Positions 8,932 through 18,734 of a stretch of DNA of 64,000 nt are shown one piece after another. Numbering within the stretch: position 1 is the stretch's first letter; the number at the start of each line of letters is the position of its first letter. The DNA lies in contig JABURQ010000011.1 of NCBI GenBank assembly GCA_014762625.1, forward strand, positions 1 through 64,000. The letters are read 5' to 3'. Origin of the DNA: Planctomycetaceae bacterium. GTDB taxonomy: Bacteria; Planctomycetota; Planctomycetia; Planctomycetales; Planctomycetaceae. The notes below the pieces were generated by a model. The model was not told the origin of the DNA. It ran no database searches and worked only from the letters and a program-made list of their open reading frames with translations. Both the position numbers and the translations under genes were made by a program.

Positions 8932-9876
8932 TTGAGCGGTAAACGACAACTCTGGCCCCGATTTCTCCTGTTTCCGATCGTGGCGATTGCCGGGCACCTG
9001 GGGATGATCTATTGGTGGCCCGAGTTGACGCTCTCAGGGAAGGTCGTCTCCATCGTCCTGCTGACACTGGCCTGGTATTGCATTTCGGGATGCCTTCACG
9101 AAATGGGCCATATGACCCTCCTGAAAAATCAGTCGCATAGCCTCTGGATCGGGCGCATGGTCGGCATGATCCTGGTGATCCCGTTTACCTGTTTTCGGGC
9201 CACCCATCTGACGCACCATGCCAGGATGTGTACCGTGGAGGACTATGAACTCTGGCCTTATTGCAAGCCGATATTCTCGCTGACGTTCCGGAGAATATTT
9301 TGCTTGTTCGATCTGCTGCTGGGGACGATCTCCGCCCCGATCATCTACAGCCGGATTTTCTGGAAACGCAAGAGTCCGCTCACCCCCCAGGAATCAGCCG
9401 CCGTCAAATTCGAGTATTGGCTCTCCATTCTGTTCTGGGGAGCAATCGCCGCCCTCATCGTGGTGTTGTTGATGGATGATATCGTTCCGCGGGAACGGTT
9501 GTCCGTCTGGTGGTTTGCTCCATTGGCGTTTGCGGCGATGCTAAACACCTTTCGGAAGCTGATCGAACATGTCGGACTTCCCAGTTGCCAGCCGATGCTC
9601 GGGACGCGGACTGTGCAGCCCTCGAACTGGATCGCCCGTCTCATCTCCTATGGTAACTTCGATCTCAATCTTCATGGTCCCCACCATCGGCACGGCATGG
9701 CAAAGCACGACCAGTTACAGGCTAAGTTGGATGAGTATCTGGAAGACCAGCCCGCAGGACGGGAACTGGTGTTTCACAGCTACACAGCGGCTGCCTGGCA
9801 TACGCTGAAATGCGTCTGCAAAAGTCCGGGAGTGGGCGAGGCGTATGCTCGGGATTTGAACGCGAAATCTCCGTGA
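8932..9876 (+). CDS. Membrane fatty acid desaturase/hydroxylase superfamily protein
   Basis: 314 residues with hydrophobic segments at about 10-30, 38-55, 80-100 and 160-190. Three histidine clusters typical of the di-iron desaturase/hydroxylase fold are present: HEMGH (about 60), HLTHH (about 98) and GPHHRHG (about 245). The family introduces double bonds or hydroxyl groups in acyl chains or carotenoids at the membrane. The start is taken as TTG at 8932, about 10 bases after AAGGA; the ATG at 8923 is followed at once by TGA. The gene follows the condensation-like acyltransferase and probably shares its transcript. It converges on hemA with 15 bases between. Confidence 0.78.
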   Translation: MSGKRQLWPRFLLFPIVAIAGHLGMIYWWPELTLSGKVVSIVLLTLAWYCISGCLHEMGHMTLLKNQSHSLWIGRMVGMILVIPFTCFRATHLTHHARMCTVEDYELWPYCKPIFSLTFRRIFCLFDLLLGTISAPIIYSRIFWKRKSPLTPQESAAVKFEYWLSILFWGAIAALIVVLLMDDIVPRERLSVWWFAPLAFAAMLNTFRKLIEHVGLPSCQPMLGTRTVQPSNWIARLISYGNFDLNLHGPHHRHGMAKHDQLQAKLDEYLEDQPAGRELVFHSYTAAAWHTLKCVCKSPGVGEAYARDLNAKSP

Positions 9877-9891
9877 AGCGGAGAGGTGGCT

Positions 9892-11169
9892 TCAATCGTG
9901 AATGTGGAACAGTTTCTTCAGAGCCGTCACCAGCCCCTCAGGCGTGCCGGAGTGTGACTCTTCGCGAAGTGTTTCCAGCGGCGGATGGAGCAATTTATTG
10001 ATGACCCGTCCGACCGAATTCTCGATCTGTTCCCGATCTTCTTCGGTGAGATGCGAAAGCTTGTTGAACAGGCGTCTTAATTCCTCTTCGCGGATCTCGT
10101 GCCATTGCGACCGTAATCGCTGAACCACCGGCCCCGTGGCCCGATGATGCAATTCCTGCATAAACAGGCTGGTCTCTTCCTCGATGATGGCGTTGGCCTT
10201 CTGGACTTCCCGGCTCCGTTGTTTGCGGTTCAAGTCGCACGTCGCTTCGAGGTCATCGATATTGTAGAGGAAGATATTGTCGTCGATATCGCCGACCGCG
10301 GTCGAGATGTCTCGAGGGGCTCCAAGATCGAGCAGAAAGACCTGTTTGTCTCCGGTGGCCCGGCGAATCGTCCGAAAACGGTCTTCCGTGAGGATCGGTT
10401 GGGTTGCACCGGTCGTACTCACGACGATGTCGGCCCGTTTGAGGCATTCATCAAGCTGATCCCAGGGATAAACTTCCCCGCCCCAGCTCATCGCCAGCAT
10501 CTCCGCTCGCTCCGTGCTGCGATTCACCACGATGATTTTGCGGGCTCCTTCCTCTTTCAGGTAGCGCAAGGTCTCCTCGGCCATCTCTCCGGCCCCGATG
10601 ACGAGTACCGTCTTATCGTCGAAGCGTTCGAAGATTCCTTTCGCGAAGTCGCCGACCGCCACCGAAGCGACCGAGACGCGCCCTTCCGAAAGTTTGGTTT
10701 CCGTGCGTACTCTTCCCGAAACCTTGATGGCTCGCTGGAACAGGGTATTGGTAAGAATTCCGCAGGCATTGTTCTCCTGTGCAATGCGGTACGCATCCTT
10801 CACCTGATTCACAATTTGAGACTCGCCGAGGACCATGCTGTCTACGGACGACGCCACCCGGAACAGGTGACGAACCGCGTCTTCGCCTTCCTCGGCCAGC
10901 AGATCGTCGAAGAAATCCGAGACCGGGATGTTATGGAACTCGGAAAAGAAGTGGGCCAACTGTTCGTGAGACGGATGCCGGTCCCCTTCATGGGCAGCGT
11001 AGACCTCAACACGATTGCACGTGGAGAGGACGACCAGCTCTGATTCCGGAAATGTCTGTTGCAGCTCCTGATAAGCTTCCTGCAGATGATCGGGAGACGA
11101 AAACGCCAGTTTTTCGCGGACCGCCACCGGAGCGGTATGGTAATTACAGAAGACGACCTGCAAGTTCAT
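9892..11169 (-). CDS. hemA: Glutamyl-tRNA reductase
   Basis: HemA reduces glutamyl-tRNA(Glu) with NADPH to glutamate-1-semialdehyde, the first step of C5 tetrapyrrole synthesis. The 425 residues include the active-site STCNRVE (nucleophile C51), GESQIVNQVKDAYR, the Rossmann motif VIGAGEMAEETLRYL (about 180-195) and STGATQPIL. The C-terminal dimerisation helices follow. It starts inside the last bases of the upstream membrane gene (ATGA overlap), so the two are translationally coupled. The upstream partner is a CcsA/HemX-like protein, so the pair combines heme supply and cytochrome assembly. Confidence 0.97.
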   Translation of the reverse strand: MNLQVVFCNYHTAPVAVREKLAFSSPDHLQEAYQELQQTFPESELVVLSTCNRVEVYAAHEGDRHPSHEQLAHFFSEFHNIPVSDFFDDLLAEEGEDAVRHLFRVASSVDSMVLGESQIVNQVKDAYRIAQENNACGILTNTLFQRAIKVSGRVRTETKLSEGRVSVASVAVGDFAKGIFERFDDKTVLVIGAGEMAEETLRYLKEEGARKIIVVNRSTERAEMLAMSWGGEVYPWDQLDECLKRADIVVSTTGATQPILTEDRFRTIRRATGDKQVFLLDLGAPRDISTAVGDIDDNIFLYNIDDLEATCDLNRKQRSREVQKANAIIEEETSLFMQELHHRATGPVVQRLRSQWHEIREEELRRLFNKLSHLTEEDREQIENSVGRVINKLLHPPLETLREESHSGTPEGLVTALKKLFHIHD

Positions 11170-12071
11170 GGTGTCGCCTCCTCGACCGAGGACTCAACAG
11201 GAATCGCGGCTTGCGCGGGACCATGTGCGGAAATCGACAATTTCGAGCTGATGATCTGTAAAACCACCACACTGACGATCAGAAAACTGAACGTCCAGAT
11301 TGAGAGCGAAGCGATCTGGCGATCCTGGGAGCGACGCGTCGTCAGCAGCCAGATGAAGAAGCCGATCATCACCAGCCACGCCACACCGTAGGCGATAATC
11401 ACCGGGTCGGTAAATGAGAGCGACGTCTCTCCGTCAGTCGAAAGTCCTAATCCCACTCCCACCGCCATCCCCAGCGTCAATAACGGAACCGAGATCACCA
11501 CCGACCACCAGTTGAGACGCGCGATACGTCCCAGGCTCGGCAAGGTCATTCCCTCAGCCATGGTTTGTTTTTGACGAAGCCGTCGATGCTGGGCGAGATA
11601 CATCATCCCCAGCACCAGCGCCACCAATCCCCCCGCCATGCCCAAAACCAGCAGCGACGCATGCAGCATGGCCCACCCCTGACGCGCCTCTTTGACCAGA
11701 ATCTCGTCCGAGACGACGAGCTGATTCGGCTGTTGTTGCAGGAGATAGGCGGAACCGATGAGAACGAGCACGATCGGAATCAAAAATAGTCCGATGGCGA
11801 GATCGGAATCGAACAGCGTTAAAAACAGATAGAGGACCATCGCCAACCAGGCCAGCACCAGAAGCCAGTCGTGCGTCGAACTGAGTAATGGAGGAAGGTT
11901 GGTCTGTTGAGACCGATTGAACAGATAGAACGTGTGAGCCACGATGCCGGCAAAGGCAAACCCCTTCAGCACGACGCGGTTGATGGTTGATTTGCCGCGC
12001 AGCCGAAGCACTTCCATCACGCCGGTCACGAGATAGCTGGCGAGAAAACAAAATACGGTAACGTCGGCCAT
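11166..12071 (-). CDS. CcsA/HemX-like cytochrome c assembly membrane protein
   Basis: 301 residues, almost all hydrophobic, with about eight predicted transmembrane helices. The pattern (ASYLVTGVMEVLRL, HTFYLFNR, DWLLVLAWLAMVLYLFL, and a late WSVVISVPLLTLGMAVG) fits the CcsA/CcmC/HemX family involved in heme handling for c-type cytochromes. The characteristic WWD heme motif is not obvious, so HemX-type is favoured over a full CcsA. The stop overlaps the hemA start by four bases. Several proteins in this window carry CxxCH motifs and would need such a pathway. Upstream is a 146-base gap to the sigma-54 activator gene on the same strand. Confidence 0.75.
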   Translation of the reverse strand: MADVTVFCFLASYLVTGVMEVLRLRGKSTINRVVLKGFAFAGIVAHTFYLFNRSQQTNLPPLLSSTHDWLLVLAWLAMVLYLFLTLFDSDLAIGLFLIPIVLVLIGSAYLLQQQPNQLVVSDEILVKEARQGWAMLHASLLVLGMAGGLVALVLGMMYLAQHRRLRQKQTMAEGMTLPSLGRIARLNWWSVVISVPLLTLGMAVGVGLGLSTDGETSLSFTDPVIIAYGVAWLVMIGFFIWLLTTRRSQDRQIASLSIWTFSFLIVSVVVLQIISSKLSISAHGPAQAAIPVESSVEEATP

Positions 12072-12217
12072 GAGCGGATACGGTGGGATCGAGGAAGGTT
12101 TCCCAATTATACCCGCTCGGACGACTCAGGAGAAAGGGAGAGCCGAGAATGTCTCCCCTCCCGACTGTGAGTTTGCCTGTTTTCCGGGTTACACGCGTGA
12201 AATTCGGTGTCGGGCTG

Positions 12218-13255
12218 CTAACGGGCTTCTTCTTCCAGTCCGTATTCTTCGATCTTTTTATGCAGCGTATTGCGGTTGATACCAAGTTTCGAAGCGGTTC
12301 GCGTCTGCACGCCTTGCGAGGCTTTGAGTACCTGTGCGATCAACTCTCGCTCCACCATCGAGACGACCGATTGGTAAATATTTTCCTGAGTATGGCCGAG
12401 AGACGCGTTGACGAACTCCGTACATAGATCGTCGAGCCCACCGCCGCTTTTGCGACCGACGCGAACCGGGGTCAGGCCTTTGACGTGTCCGGGAAGAAGG
12501 TCGAGCGTCATTTTATCATCCGTCGACAGCACGACCGCCCGTTCGACATAGTTCTGGAGTTCCCGGACGTTTCCCGGCCAGGCGTACGTGCGCAGGTGAT
12601 CGGCGACTTCGGGGCTGATTTGGAGAGGCTTTTTCCCGTTCGATGCGGCGTAGACTTTCAGAAAGTGCTCGGTCAGTTTAATGACGTCATCCCCTCGTTC
12701 CGAGAGTGACGGTAAGTAGACCGGGACCACATTGAGTCGGTAATACAAGTCTTCCCGAAAACGTCCTTCTTCCACTTCGGTCAGCAGGTCACGGTTGGTG
12801 GCAGCGACCACTCGGCAATCGACGCGGATCGTTTTCGTGTCTCCGACTCGCTCGAACTCCTGTTGTTGCAGCACACGCAACAGCTTGACCTGCAGTTTGA
12901 AGCTGACAGAGTTAATCTCGTCCAGGAAGATTGTGCCGCCATGTGCGGCTTCGAAGCGCCCCGTGCGATTTTCGTGGGCGCTCGTGAAGGCTCCTTTCAC
13001 GTGACCGAACAACTCGGACTCCAGGAGATTTTCACTCAAAGCACCGCAATTGACCCGGATGTAGGGTCCGGAAGCGCGAGGACTCAGTTCGTGGATCGCT
13101 TCCGCGATCAATTCTTTGCCGGTGCCGGTTTCACCGGTCAACAAAACGGTCGCTGAAGATTCCGCGACCTGCCGGGTCAATTGATAGACCTCTCGCATGG
13201 CGGTGGAATCACCGATCATTTGCTTCAGCACGGGACTGTCATCGACAGTGACCAT
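12218..13255 (-). CDS. Sigma-54-dependent transcriptional activator without receiver domain
   Basis: 345 residues: a short N-terminus, an AAA+ domain and a Fis-type helix-turn-helix. Walker A is GETGTGKE (41-48), Walker B GGTIFLDEI (106-114), and the arginine-finger region includes FREDLYYRLNV. The C-terminal TASKLGINRNTLHKKIEEYG is a typical DNA-binding helix pair. There is no receiver, GAF or PAS domain in front, so control must come from another protein or from expression level, as in PspF-like activators. The sigma-54 contact loop reads GAFTSA (88-93) instead of GAFTGA. Target genes are not evident; no clear -24/-12 promoter was found in the window. Confidence 0.92.
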   Translation of the reverse strand: MVTVDDSPVLKQMIGDSTAMREVYQLTRQVAESSATVLLTGETGTGKELIAEAIHELSPRASGPYIRVNCGALSENLLESELFGHVKGAFTSAHENRTGRFEAAHGGTIFLDEINSVSFKLQVKLLRVLQQQEFERVGDTKTIRVDCRVVAATNRDLLTEVEEGRFREDLYYRLNVVPVYLPSLSERGDDVIKLTEHFLKVYAASNGKKPLQISPEVADHLRTYAWPGNVRELQNYVERAVVLSTDDKMTLDLLPGHVKGLTPVRVGRKSGGGLDDLCTEFVNASLGHTQENIYQSVVSMVERELIAQVLKASQGVQTRTASKLGINRNTLHKKIEEYGLEEEAR

Positions 13256-13748
13256 GATTGATCTCTAACCTCATCTGCGTGGAAATGGGCAACTGGGAAG
13301 TCAGGTATCTGTCCTGAGGGGGGTACAGGGAGGAAGGCATCTCGTTAGTGCTACAGTGCATAAATCAGGCCATCTTGACGCTGTGCTTATATATTAGGCG
13401 TAATACTGTGAAAAGTATCGTTGATTGAGGCGGTAAAAAGAAAAAAAGTTAATCTTAAGTGACGAATCGATGAAATCAGAAATCAGATGCGGAACAAAAT
13501 GCACACAATAAGGGCATGTGTGTTTGATGGGAAGGCACACTTCGTGTGCAAGATTACCCTCAATGTATCGTAGGATATGTATAGAAGTGCATATCGCGAT
13601 CTGGTCTGGAAGAGGTGCGTTCCAATCTCAGAATCGGAGATGTCACAGTGAGTGAGGACATCAATGCTGAGATGGGCCTGAAGCCTGAGGGGCAGGCATA
13701 AGAGAAATCTCAGGGAAACTAAGGGTACAGACGGAAACGAACGACAGC
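13256..13748. other. 493-base intergenic region with a short hairpin
   Basis: The region lies upstream of the sigma-54 activator and downstream of the HEAT/receiver gene. The only clear structure is GCACAC-TTC-GTGTGC near 13534-13549, a 6-bp stem without a following T run. It is AT-rich around 13390-13480. No gene, RNA or repeat could be supported. Confidence 0.4.
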
Positions 13749-15977
13749 CTATTGATTGGAGTTATCGAAGCTGCGAAGTCGTTCACCGACAAGTTGAGAA
13801 TTCGGTTTGAGAGAACCGATGACGGAAGCGAGTGCTGTCGCCAATTCGGGGTCGTCGGAGTTATCGTGAGCCTGATGGAGATCATCGGCATTGGTCTCAT
13901 TCAGAAGCCAGCCAAAACGTTGGATATGGTAAGCAAGCTGATGAGCGGCGATTTGGCGAATCTCCGATGAATTCTGATTCAATAGTGCCGCCGAAAAGAG
14001 TGTGCGTTGCGAGGATTTATTGGGGATCGACGACAGGGCCATCAGGCAATCCTCTGCTAATGCAGGATCGTCGAGTCCACCGGTCAAAGCCTTCTCAGCG
14101 GGAGCGAGGTCGTATATCTCACTACGTCGGGTCACTGAGAGAAATGACAACCAGTACGCGGCAGTTTCGACCTGTGTTCGACGTAATTCCGGAGAAAGAT
14201 CCGGCGTATCGACGGAAGCGAGAAAATCCTGAATCTTTTGGGTGAACAGGACCGGATCGATCTGCTCCGGAATGAATACTGTCAGCGGTGTACGATCCAT
14301 CGTTTCAAGGAGCTTGTATTCCTGATTGGCCGGGCCGTATATCACGATCGGTAACGAGGCGGTTCGAGCATCGGCTCGGAAATTGGAGAGAGTTTGTGAC
14401 AATCCCCAACGGATGGCATTGATATGAATCGCAATTAGCTTGACATCCATTCGATCAGCGGCCAGCGAAAATCCTTCTCGTCCCGTTCGCACATGTTCTG
14501 TCTCGTAACCGCGATCACCGAGACGCTCTAGCATCCGGGCACCACGTTTTTCATCGGGATCGATAACAACAGCCCGTTTGGTCTGGGTATCGTTCATCGC
14601 AGACGACAAAATGGAGATGATCCGATCGTTCCCTTTGAATTTTTTATCGGGATCGATTTGAAGTATGGTGGTCGCCGCCGCAAATTGCACTCGCGAGGAG
14701 GGATAGTTCAAGGCGGCAATTAGAGATGCCTGTTTAGCGTCTGATAAAGCGAGTTGTTGCGAACTGGCCACTTGTCCCAAAGCCTGCAGAGAGGCGAGAA
14801 TCGAATAGAGATTGGCATTCTCCATTGAAATGCTAAGCGCTTCGGTCAGCACATCGGATCCCGACGTCAGAGCCAGGTTATAGACGGTTCCAGGTCCGGT
14901 CGGAAGATCGGCGTTCCATCCGACCTTTTGATATTCCTTCGCCAAAGCCAGGGCCAGATAGGTGGCTTGCGTGCTTCGATTCTGAGGAGCCAACGCCAAT
15001 GCCTGCCCCGAGAAGTGGCTACCCACGATCAGAGATGCCACGACTGGCTCATATTCTTTCTTGACGAGAGTCTCGACGCTTGAGTCCCATTGCCATAGGG
15101 CAACCAGTTTGCTGTCAGGGTCGAGTTCCCAGGCATAGTCATTGTTGAGGTGCAGTTGTGTTAGACGCGTCAATTCACCTGCCAGATTTGACGGGGAAAC
15201 AACCGCTTCCCCTTTGACTTTCAAGATTCGCTTGACAGCTAAACGTGCGGATGCCTGACGTCCGCTGGGAACATCCGGTCCAAAAGCGGGATACCAGAGA
15301 TAGCTCACCACCGATGCGTCGTTCATCCAGCCCAGACATATGATCGAAGCATCTTTGATTTGATCGCTGGGCGACATCACGCCGCCTACGAGAACCGGAA
15401 TTGCCGGCTCCCCAATTTGCACGATGGCGTACAAAATTGAGTTGCGAGTTGAATCATCGACCGTGGCTGCGAACTCACGAAGCAGCGCGGGCACGACGGG
15501 AGCTCCCAGATCGGTAATCGCGGTCAGTGCGATCTGCGATTTCGACCCACTCGATGTCAAATCATTGATCAGTACGGACACTCGACCGGAATCGAGAGCC
15601 TGTTTGCGGAACGAGGCATTGACGCGATCCAGAAGCTGTTTCGATTCAGGGTGTAGTGCTTGATTACGACTCAGCGACAGAAACAATGCCGGGCCGTGTT
15701 CATCCCTTAATTCGAGAATGACATCGTCATCCGGATCCGTGGCGAGTAATTGTTCCAGGTATTTTTTGGCGAGATCGGAACGTCCGAGTTTGTTGAGCAG
15801 AACGACCGCATTCAGGGTCTCGGAAGGAGTTTCCGGCTCGGAGAGTAAAGGGTTATTCTCGAACGTATTCGGCGTCTCGATATCCGTGTCTTGGGCGTAC
15901 GTGGGCGTCACGCCCATTGAGATAATGAACGCCCAGATCAGGCCGGTGATCAAGTAATGGTTGTGTATCTTCAGCAT
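13749..15977 (-). CDS. Exported HEAT-repeat protein with a degenerate receiver (CheY-like) domain
   Basis: 742 residues from ATG 15977 (a GTG at 15992 is an alternative). An N-terminal hydrophobic segment (ITGLIWAFIISMGV) ending near TYAQ looks like a signal peptide. Residues about 55-90 are TPR-like. Residues about 145-450 contain HEAT-like helical repeats such as GAPVVPALLREFA and GEPAIPVLVGGV. Residues about 467-587 follow the receiver-domain pattern: AVVIDPDEKRGARML for strand 1 with its acidic pair, LIAIHINAI for strand 3, and LPIVIYG for strand 4. The phosphoacceptor aspartate is replaced (IAIHIN) and the strand-5 lysine is missing (FIPEQID), so it cannot be a normal phosphorelay domain. 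The C-terminal 150 residues are helical again. Function unknown; a scaffold at the envelope is a reasonable guess. Confidence 0.75.
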   Translation of the reverse strand: MLKIHNHYLITGLIWAFIISMGVTPTYAQDTDIETPNTFENNPLLSEPETPSETLNAVVLLNKLGRSDLAKKYLEQLLATDPDDDVILELRDEHGPALFLSLSRNQALHPESKQLLDRVNASFRKQALDSGRVSVLINDLTSSGSKSQIALTAITDLGAPVVPALLREFAATVDDSTRNSILYAIVQIGEPAIPVLVGGVMSPSDQIKDASIICLGWMNDASVVSYLWYPAFGPDVPSGRQASARLAVKRILKVKGEAVVSPSNLAGELTRLTQLHLNNDYAWELDPDSKLVALWQWDSSVETLVKKEYEPVVASLIVGSHFSGQALALAPQNRSTQATYLALALAKEYQKVGWNADLPTGPGTVYNLALTSGSDVLTEALSISMENANLYSILASLQALGQVASSQQLALSDAKQASLIAALNYPSSRVQFAAATTILQIDPDKKFKGNDRIISILSSAMNDTQTKRAVVIDPDEKRGARMLERLGDRGYETEHVRTGREGFSLAADRMDVKLIAIHINAIRWGLSQTLSNFRADARTASLPIVIYGPANQEYKLLETMDRTPLTVFIPEQIDPVLFTQKIQDFLASVDTPDLSPELRRTQVETAAYWLSFLSVTRRSEIYDLAPAEKALTGGLDDPALAEDCLMALSSIPNKSSQRTLFSAALLNQNSSEIRQIAAHQLAYHIQRFGWLLNETNADDLHQAHDNSDDPELATALASVIGSLKPNSQLVGERLRSFDNSNQ

Positions 15978-16358
15978 CAGCGGGTGTCTCACGATCCGCG
16001 GTTCGAAAATCTTCGACCAGTGATGTGCATCCTTGCCTGATTGAGTTTTCGCTATCCTACGAAGAGAGGAAGATAGAACTCAACCATAAACTCTTAAATA
16101 CCGTAAATTAACAAGTCGTCGGGCACACTGTGACGGTCGCATCACTCATGTGACCATGTTTTCGTGAACAAACTGCTTCGACGATGCTGACTTGCGGTGT
16201 TTTCAATATCGAGTTCCCCGCGGATTCGCTTGAGAGGCAGATGGTCGAAATAACGACTCTGTCGAGAGTTCCGGTCGCACGACCGTCACACCTTCTCGCC
16301 AGGGGTCTGGTTGGTCCGGTTGTGTCGATTATTGGAGCCGGTGAGGTGAGCGAATGTC
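15978..16358. other. 381-base intergenic region without recognised features
   Basis: It lies between lysA (end) and the start of the HEAT/receiver gene. An 84-codon frame on the minus strand (16108-16362) has no family resemblance and no ribosome binding site, so I do not call it. No terminator for the genes on either side is clear. Confidence 0.4.
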
Positions 16359-17657
16359 TCATACCGAGGCGGATTCCGTCGTCAGGCAGGACAACTCATG
16401 CTCGATGATCTCATCCAGCGTCTCGCGGCGACGGATTAGACGATATTCACTGCCATCGACCAGCACTTCCGCTCCCCGCGGACGCGAATTATAGTTACTG
16501 CTCATGGCCGCCCCGTAAGCACCCGCACTGAAGGTCGCCAGATAGTCATCTCGCTCCATGGGCGGCAGGGCTCGGTCTTTCGCCAGATAATCGCACGATT
16601 CACAAATCGGTCCCACGACATCGGCTATCGTGCAGCCCTCAATTTCTCCTTCGACCTCCAGCGGCATCGCCACGTCTGTTTTCACCGGCCACAGTCGATG
16701 GAATGCATCGTACATGGCGGGACGCATCAGGTCGTTCATCGCTCCGTCCTGAATCACAAATCGTTTCCCGCCTTCATGTTTCGTATACAGCACCTGACTC
16801 ACGAGAACAGCCGAATTCCCGGTGATATAGCGTCCCGGTTCGAGAGCCAGACGACATTCAGCCGCCTTCACGCCGGGGACGATCACATCGGCGTACACCG
16901 AGGCATCCGGCCCCTCATCGGTTCGGTAACTGATTCCGAATCCGCCCCCCAGATTGATCCAGTTGATATCGTGTCCCTTGGACCGCAGTTCGGCGACGAT
17001 TTCCTGTCCCCGTTGGACCGCTTTTTCATACGGTTCGGTCGAGAGGATCGGCGACCCTAGGTGCATATGAATGCCCCGCAGTTCCAGATGCGGATCGGCC
17101 AGAACTTTGTCAGCCAACTGCGACGCCTTCTCGTAGTCCATGCCGAACTTGTTCCCCTTTTTGCCGGTCGTTGTTTTCTGGTGCGTTCGCGCGTCGATGT
17201 CCGGATTCAGACGTAACGCTACCGGTCCTATCTTCCCCATCGACGCGGCCACTCCCGAGATCCGATCCAGTTCCGGTTCACTCTCAACATTGAACATCAG
17301 AATGTCGTTCTCGAGCGCGAAGCGTATCTCGTCATCGGTCTTGCCGACTCCCGCGAACGCGACTTTCGAAGTATCCCCCCCTGCTTTCTTGACGCGAAAC
17401 AGTTCTCCCCCCGAGACCACATCGAAACTGCTCCCCGCTTCCGCCATCACCTGTAGGATCGACAGATTGGAATTCGATTTCACCGAATAGCAGATCACCG
17501 GATCCACATCTGCAAACGCCGTTTGAATCTCATTCAGACGTCGTAACAGATGCGATTTCGAATATACCCACAGCGGCGTGCCGAATTCTGCGGCCAGTTT
17601 CGCCACAGGAATCTCTTCACAGAATAACTCTCCCTCTCGGTAGGCAAATTCCGACAT
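16359..17657 (-). CDS. lysA: Diaminopimelate decarboxylase
   Basis: LysA decarboxylates meso-diaminopimelate to L-lysine with PLP. The protein has the fold III decarboxylase features: CYSVKSNSN, with the PLP lysine, near residue 60; [10 protein letters not shown]; the phosphate-binding GGGFGISYR; and [11 protein letters not shown] with the active-site cysteine. The ATG at 17657 is chosen because GGAAAGAG lies 6 bases upstream; a GTG one codon earlier is possible. The asd gene ends 57 bases upstream on the same strand, so the two lysine-pathway genes likely form an operon. Confidence 0.95.
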   Translation of the reverse strand: MSEFAYREGELFCEEIPVAKLAAEFGTPLWVYSKSHLLRRLNEIQTAFADVDPVICYSVKSNSNLSILQVMAEAGSSFDVVSGGELFRVKKAGGDTSKVAFAGVGKTDDEIRFALENDILMFNVESEPELDRISGVAASMGKIGPVALRLNPDIDARTHQKTTTGKKGNKFGMDYEKASQLADKVLADPHLELRGIHMHLGSPILSTEPYEKAVQRGQEIVAELRSKGHDINWINLGGGFGISYRTDEGPDASVYADVIVPGVKAAECRLALEPGRYITGNSAVLVSQVLYTKHEGGKRFVIQDGAMNDLMRPAMYDAFHRLWPVKTDVAMPLEVEGEIEGCTIADVVGPICESCDYLAKDRALPPMERDDYLATFSAGAYGAAMSSNYNSRPRGAEVLVDGSEYRLIRRRETLDEIIEHELSCLTTESASV

Positions 17658-17714
17658 CACAGCTCTTTCCGTCTTCAGTTGATAATGGATGGTTTGGGAA
17701 CTGACGCGGATCGC

Positions 17715-18734
17715 TCAGGTGTTGGCCGTTTCGCGATGCGCGGCCAGTAGTTCGGCGATCTGGACGGCGTTGGTCGCGGCCCCTTTACGCAGATTGTCGC
17801 TCACACACCAGAAGCTGAGGCCGTTGGGATGCGAGAGGTCCTTCCTGATGCGACCGATAAAGACGTCGTCCGAGCCGCTGCATTGCGACGGCAGGGGATA
17901 CTGGCCGTGAGCGGTGTCGTCGATGACCGTAATGCCGGGGAACTGCGAGAATAGTTCGCGGGCCTTCTCGGGAGAAATCGGTTCTTCCGTTTCGACGGTA
18001 ATCGTTTCGCTGTGACAGTTGGCGACCGGAATCCGCACGCAGGTGGCGTTGATCTGCATCTCGGGAGTCCCAAGAATCTTCCGCGTCTCGTACACCATCT
18101 TCAATTCCTCGCTGGTGTAGCCTTCTTCTTTCTCGGAACCGATCTGAGGAATCGCATTGAACGCGATCGGATGCGCGAAGACCTTGTATTCGTAATCCTC
18201 CTCGGCGAGATACGCCTTGCTCCCCGCTATCAGGTCCTCTGTCCCCTGCACTCCTGCTCCGCTGGTCGCCTGATAGGTGGAGACGATCACGCGTTTCACG
18301 GGAGAATGGTCGTGCAACGCTTTGAGGGCGAGCACCATCTGCGTCGTCGAGCAGTTCGGGCTGGCGATGATGCCGGTCGCGTTCAAGGCATCCTCGGGAT
18401 TGATCTCAGGAACAACCAGCGCCACGTCCTCTTTCATCCGCCAGTAGCCAGATTCGTCGATCACCGTCGCCCCCGCCTTGACGGCGGAAGGGAGATACTC
18501 GGCGGCAGTGTCGTCGGGAGTGCTGGCGATCACCAGTTCCAGCCCGTCGAAACAGTCGTGCGTCAGTTCCTCGATGGTCACTTCTTCGCCTCGGAAGTTC
18601 ACCTGGGAGCCGGCACTGCGAGCCGACGCAAAGAGGCGAACGGATTTCGCGGGAAAATTCCGCTCTTCCAGTAATTGCAGGATAATTCGACCGACGGCTC
18701 CCGTCGCACCGATCACACCAACTGACTCAAACAT
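17715..18734 (-). CDS. asd: Aspartate-semialdehyde dehydrogenase
   Basis: Asd reduces aspartyl-4-phosphate to aspartate-semialdehyde, the branch point to lysine/DAP, threonine and methionine. From ATG 18734 the protein has 339 residues, the usual size. It starts with the NADP-binding VGVIGATGAVGR. The catalytic cysteine is in SPNCSTTQM and the substrate-binding region includes YQATSGAG. GGGAGAAATTC precedes the ATG, a strong ribosome binding site. The frame stays open 42 codons further upstream, but that extension is not conserved-looking. It is followed by lysA. Confidence 0.96.
   Translation of the reverse strand: MFESVGVIGATGAVGRIILQLLEERNFPAKSVRLFASARSAGSQVNFRGEEVTIEELTHDCFDGLELVIASTPDDTAAEYLPSAVKAGATVIDESGYWRMKEDVALVVPEINPEDALNATGIIASPNCSTTQMVLALKALHDHSPVKRVIVSTYQATSGAGVQGTEDLIAGSKAYLAEEDYEYKVFAHPIAFNAIPQIGSEKEEGYTSEELKMVYETRKILGTPEMQINATCVRIPVANCHSETITVETEEPISPEKARELFSQFPGITVIDDTAHGQYPLPSQCSGSDDVFIGRIRKDLSHPNGLSFWCVSDNLRKGAATNAVQIAELLAAHRETANT

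Noticed and set aside
10144-11043. 299-codon frame antisense to hemA
   Set aside because: The complementary strand encodes a complete glutamyl-tRNA reductase; this frame looks random.
13534-13549. GGCAC...GTGC as a sigma-54 promoter
   Set aside because: The GG and GC elements are 12 bases apart instead of 10, and the sequence is a simple hairpin.
16108-16362. 84-codon minus-strand frame before lysA
   Set aside because: No ribosome binding site, composition unlike a protein, and it overlaps the lysA stop.
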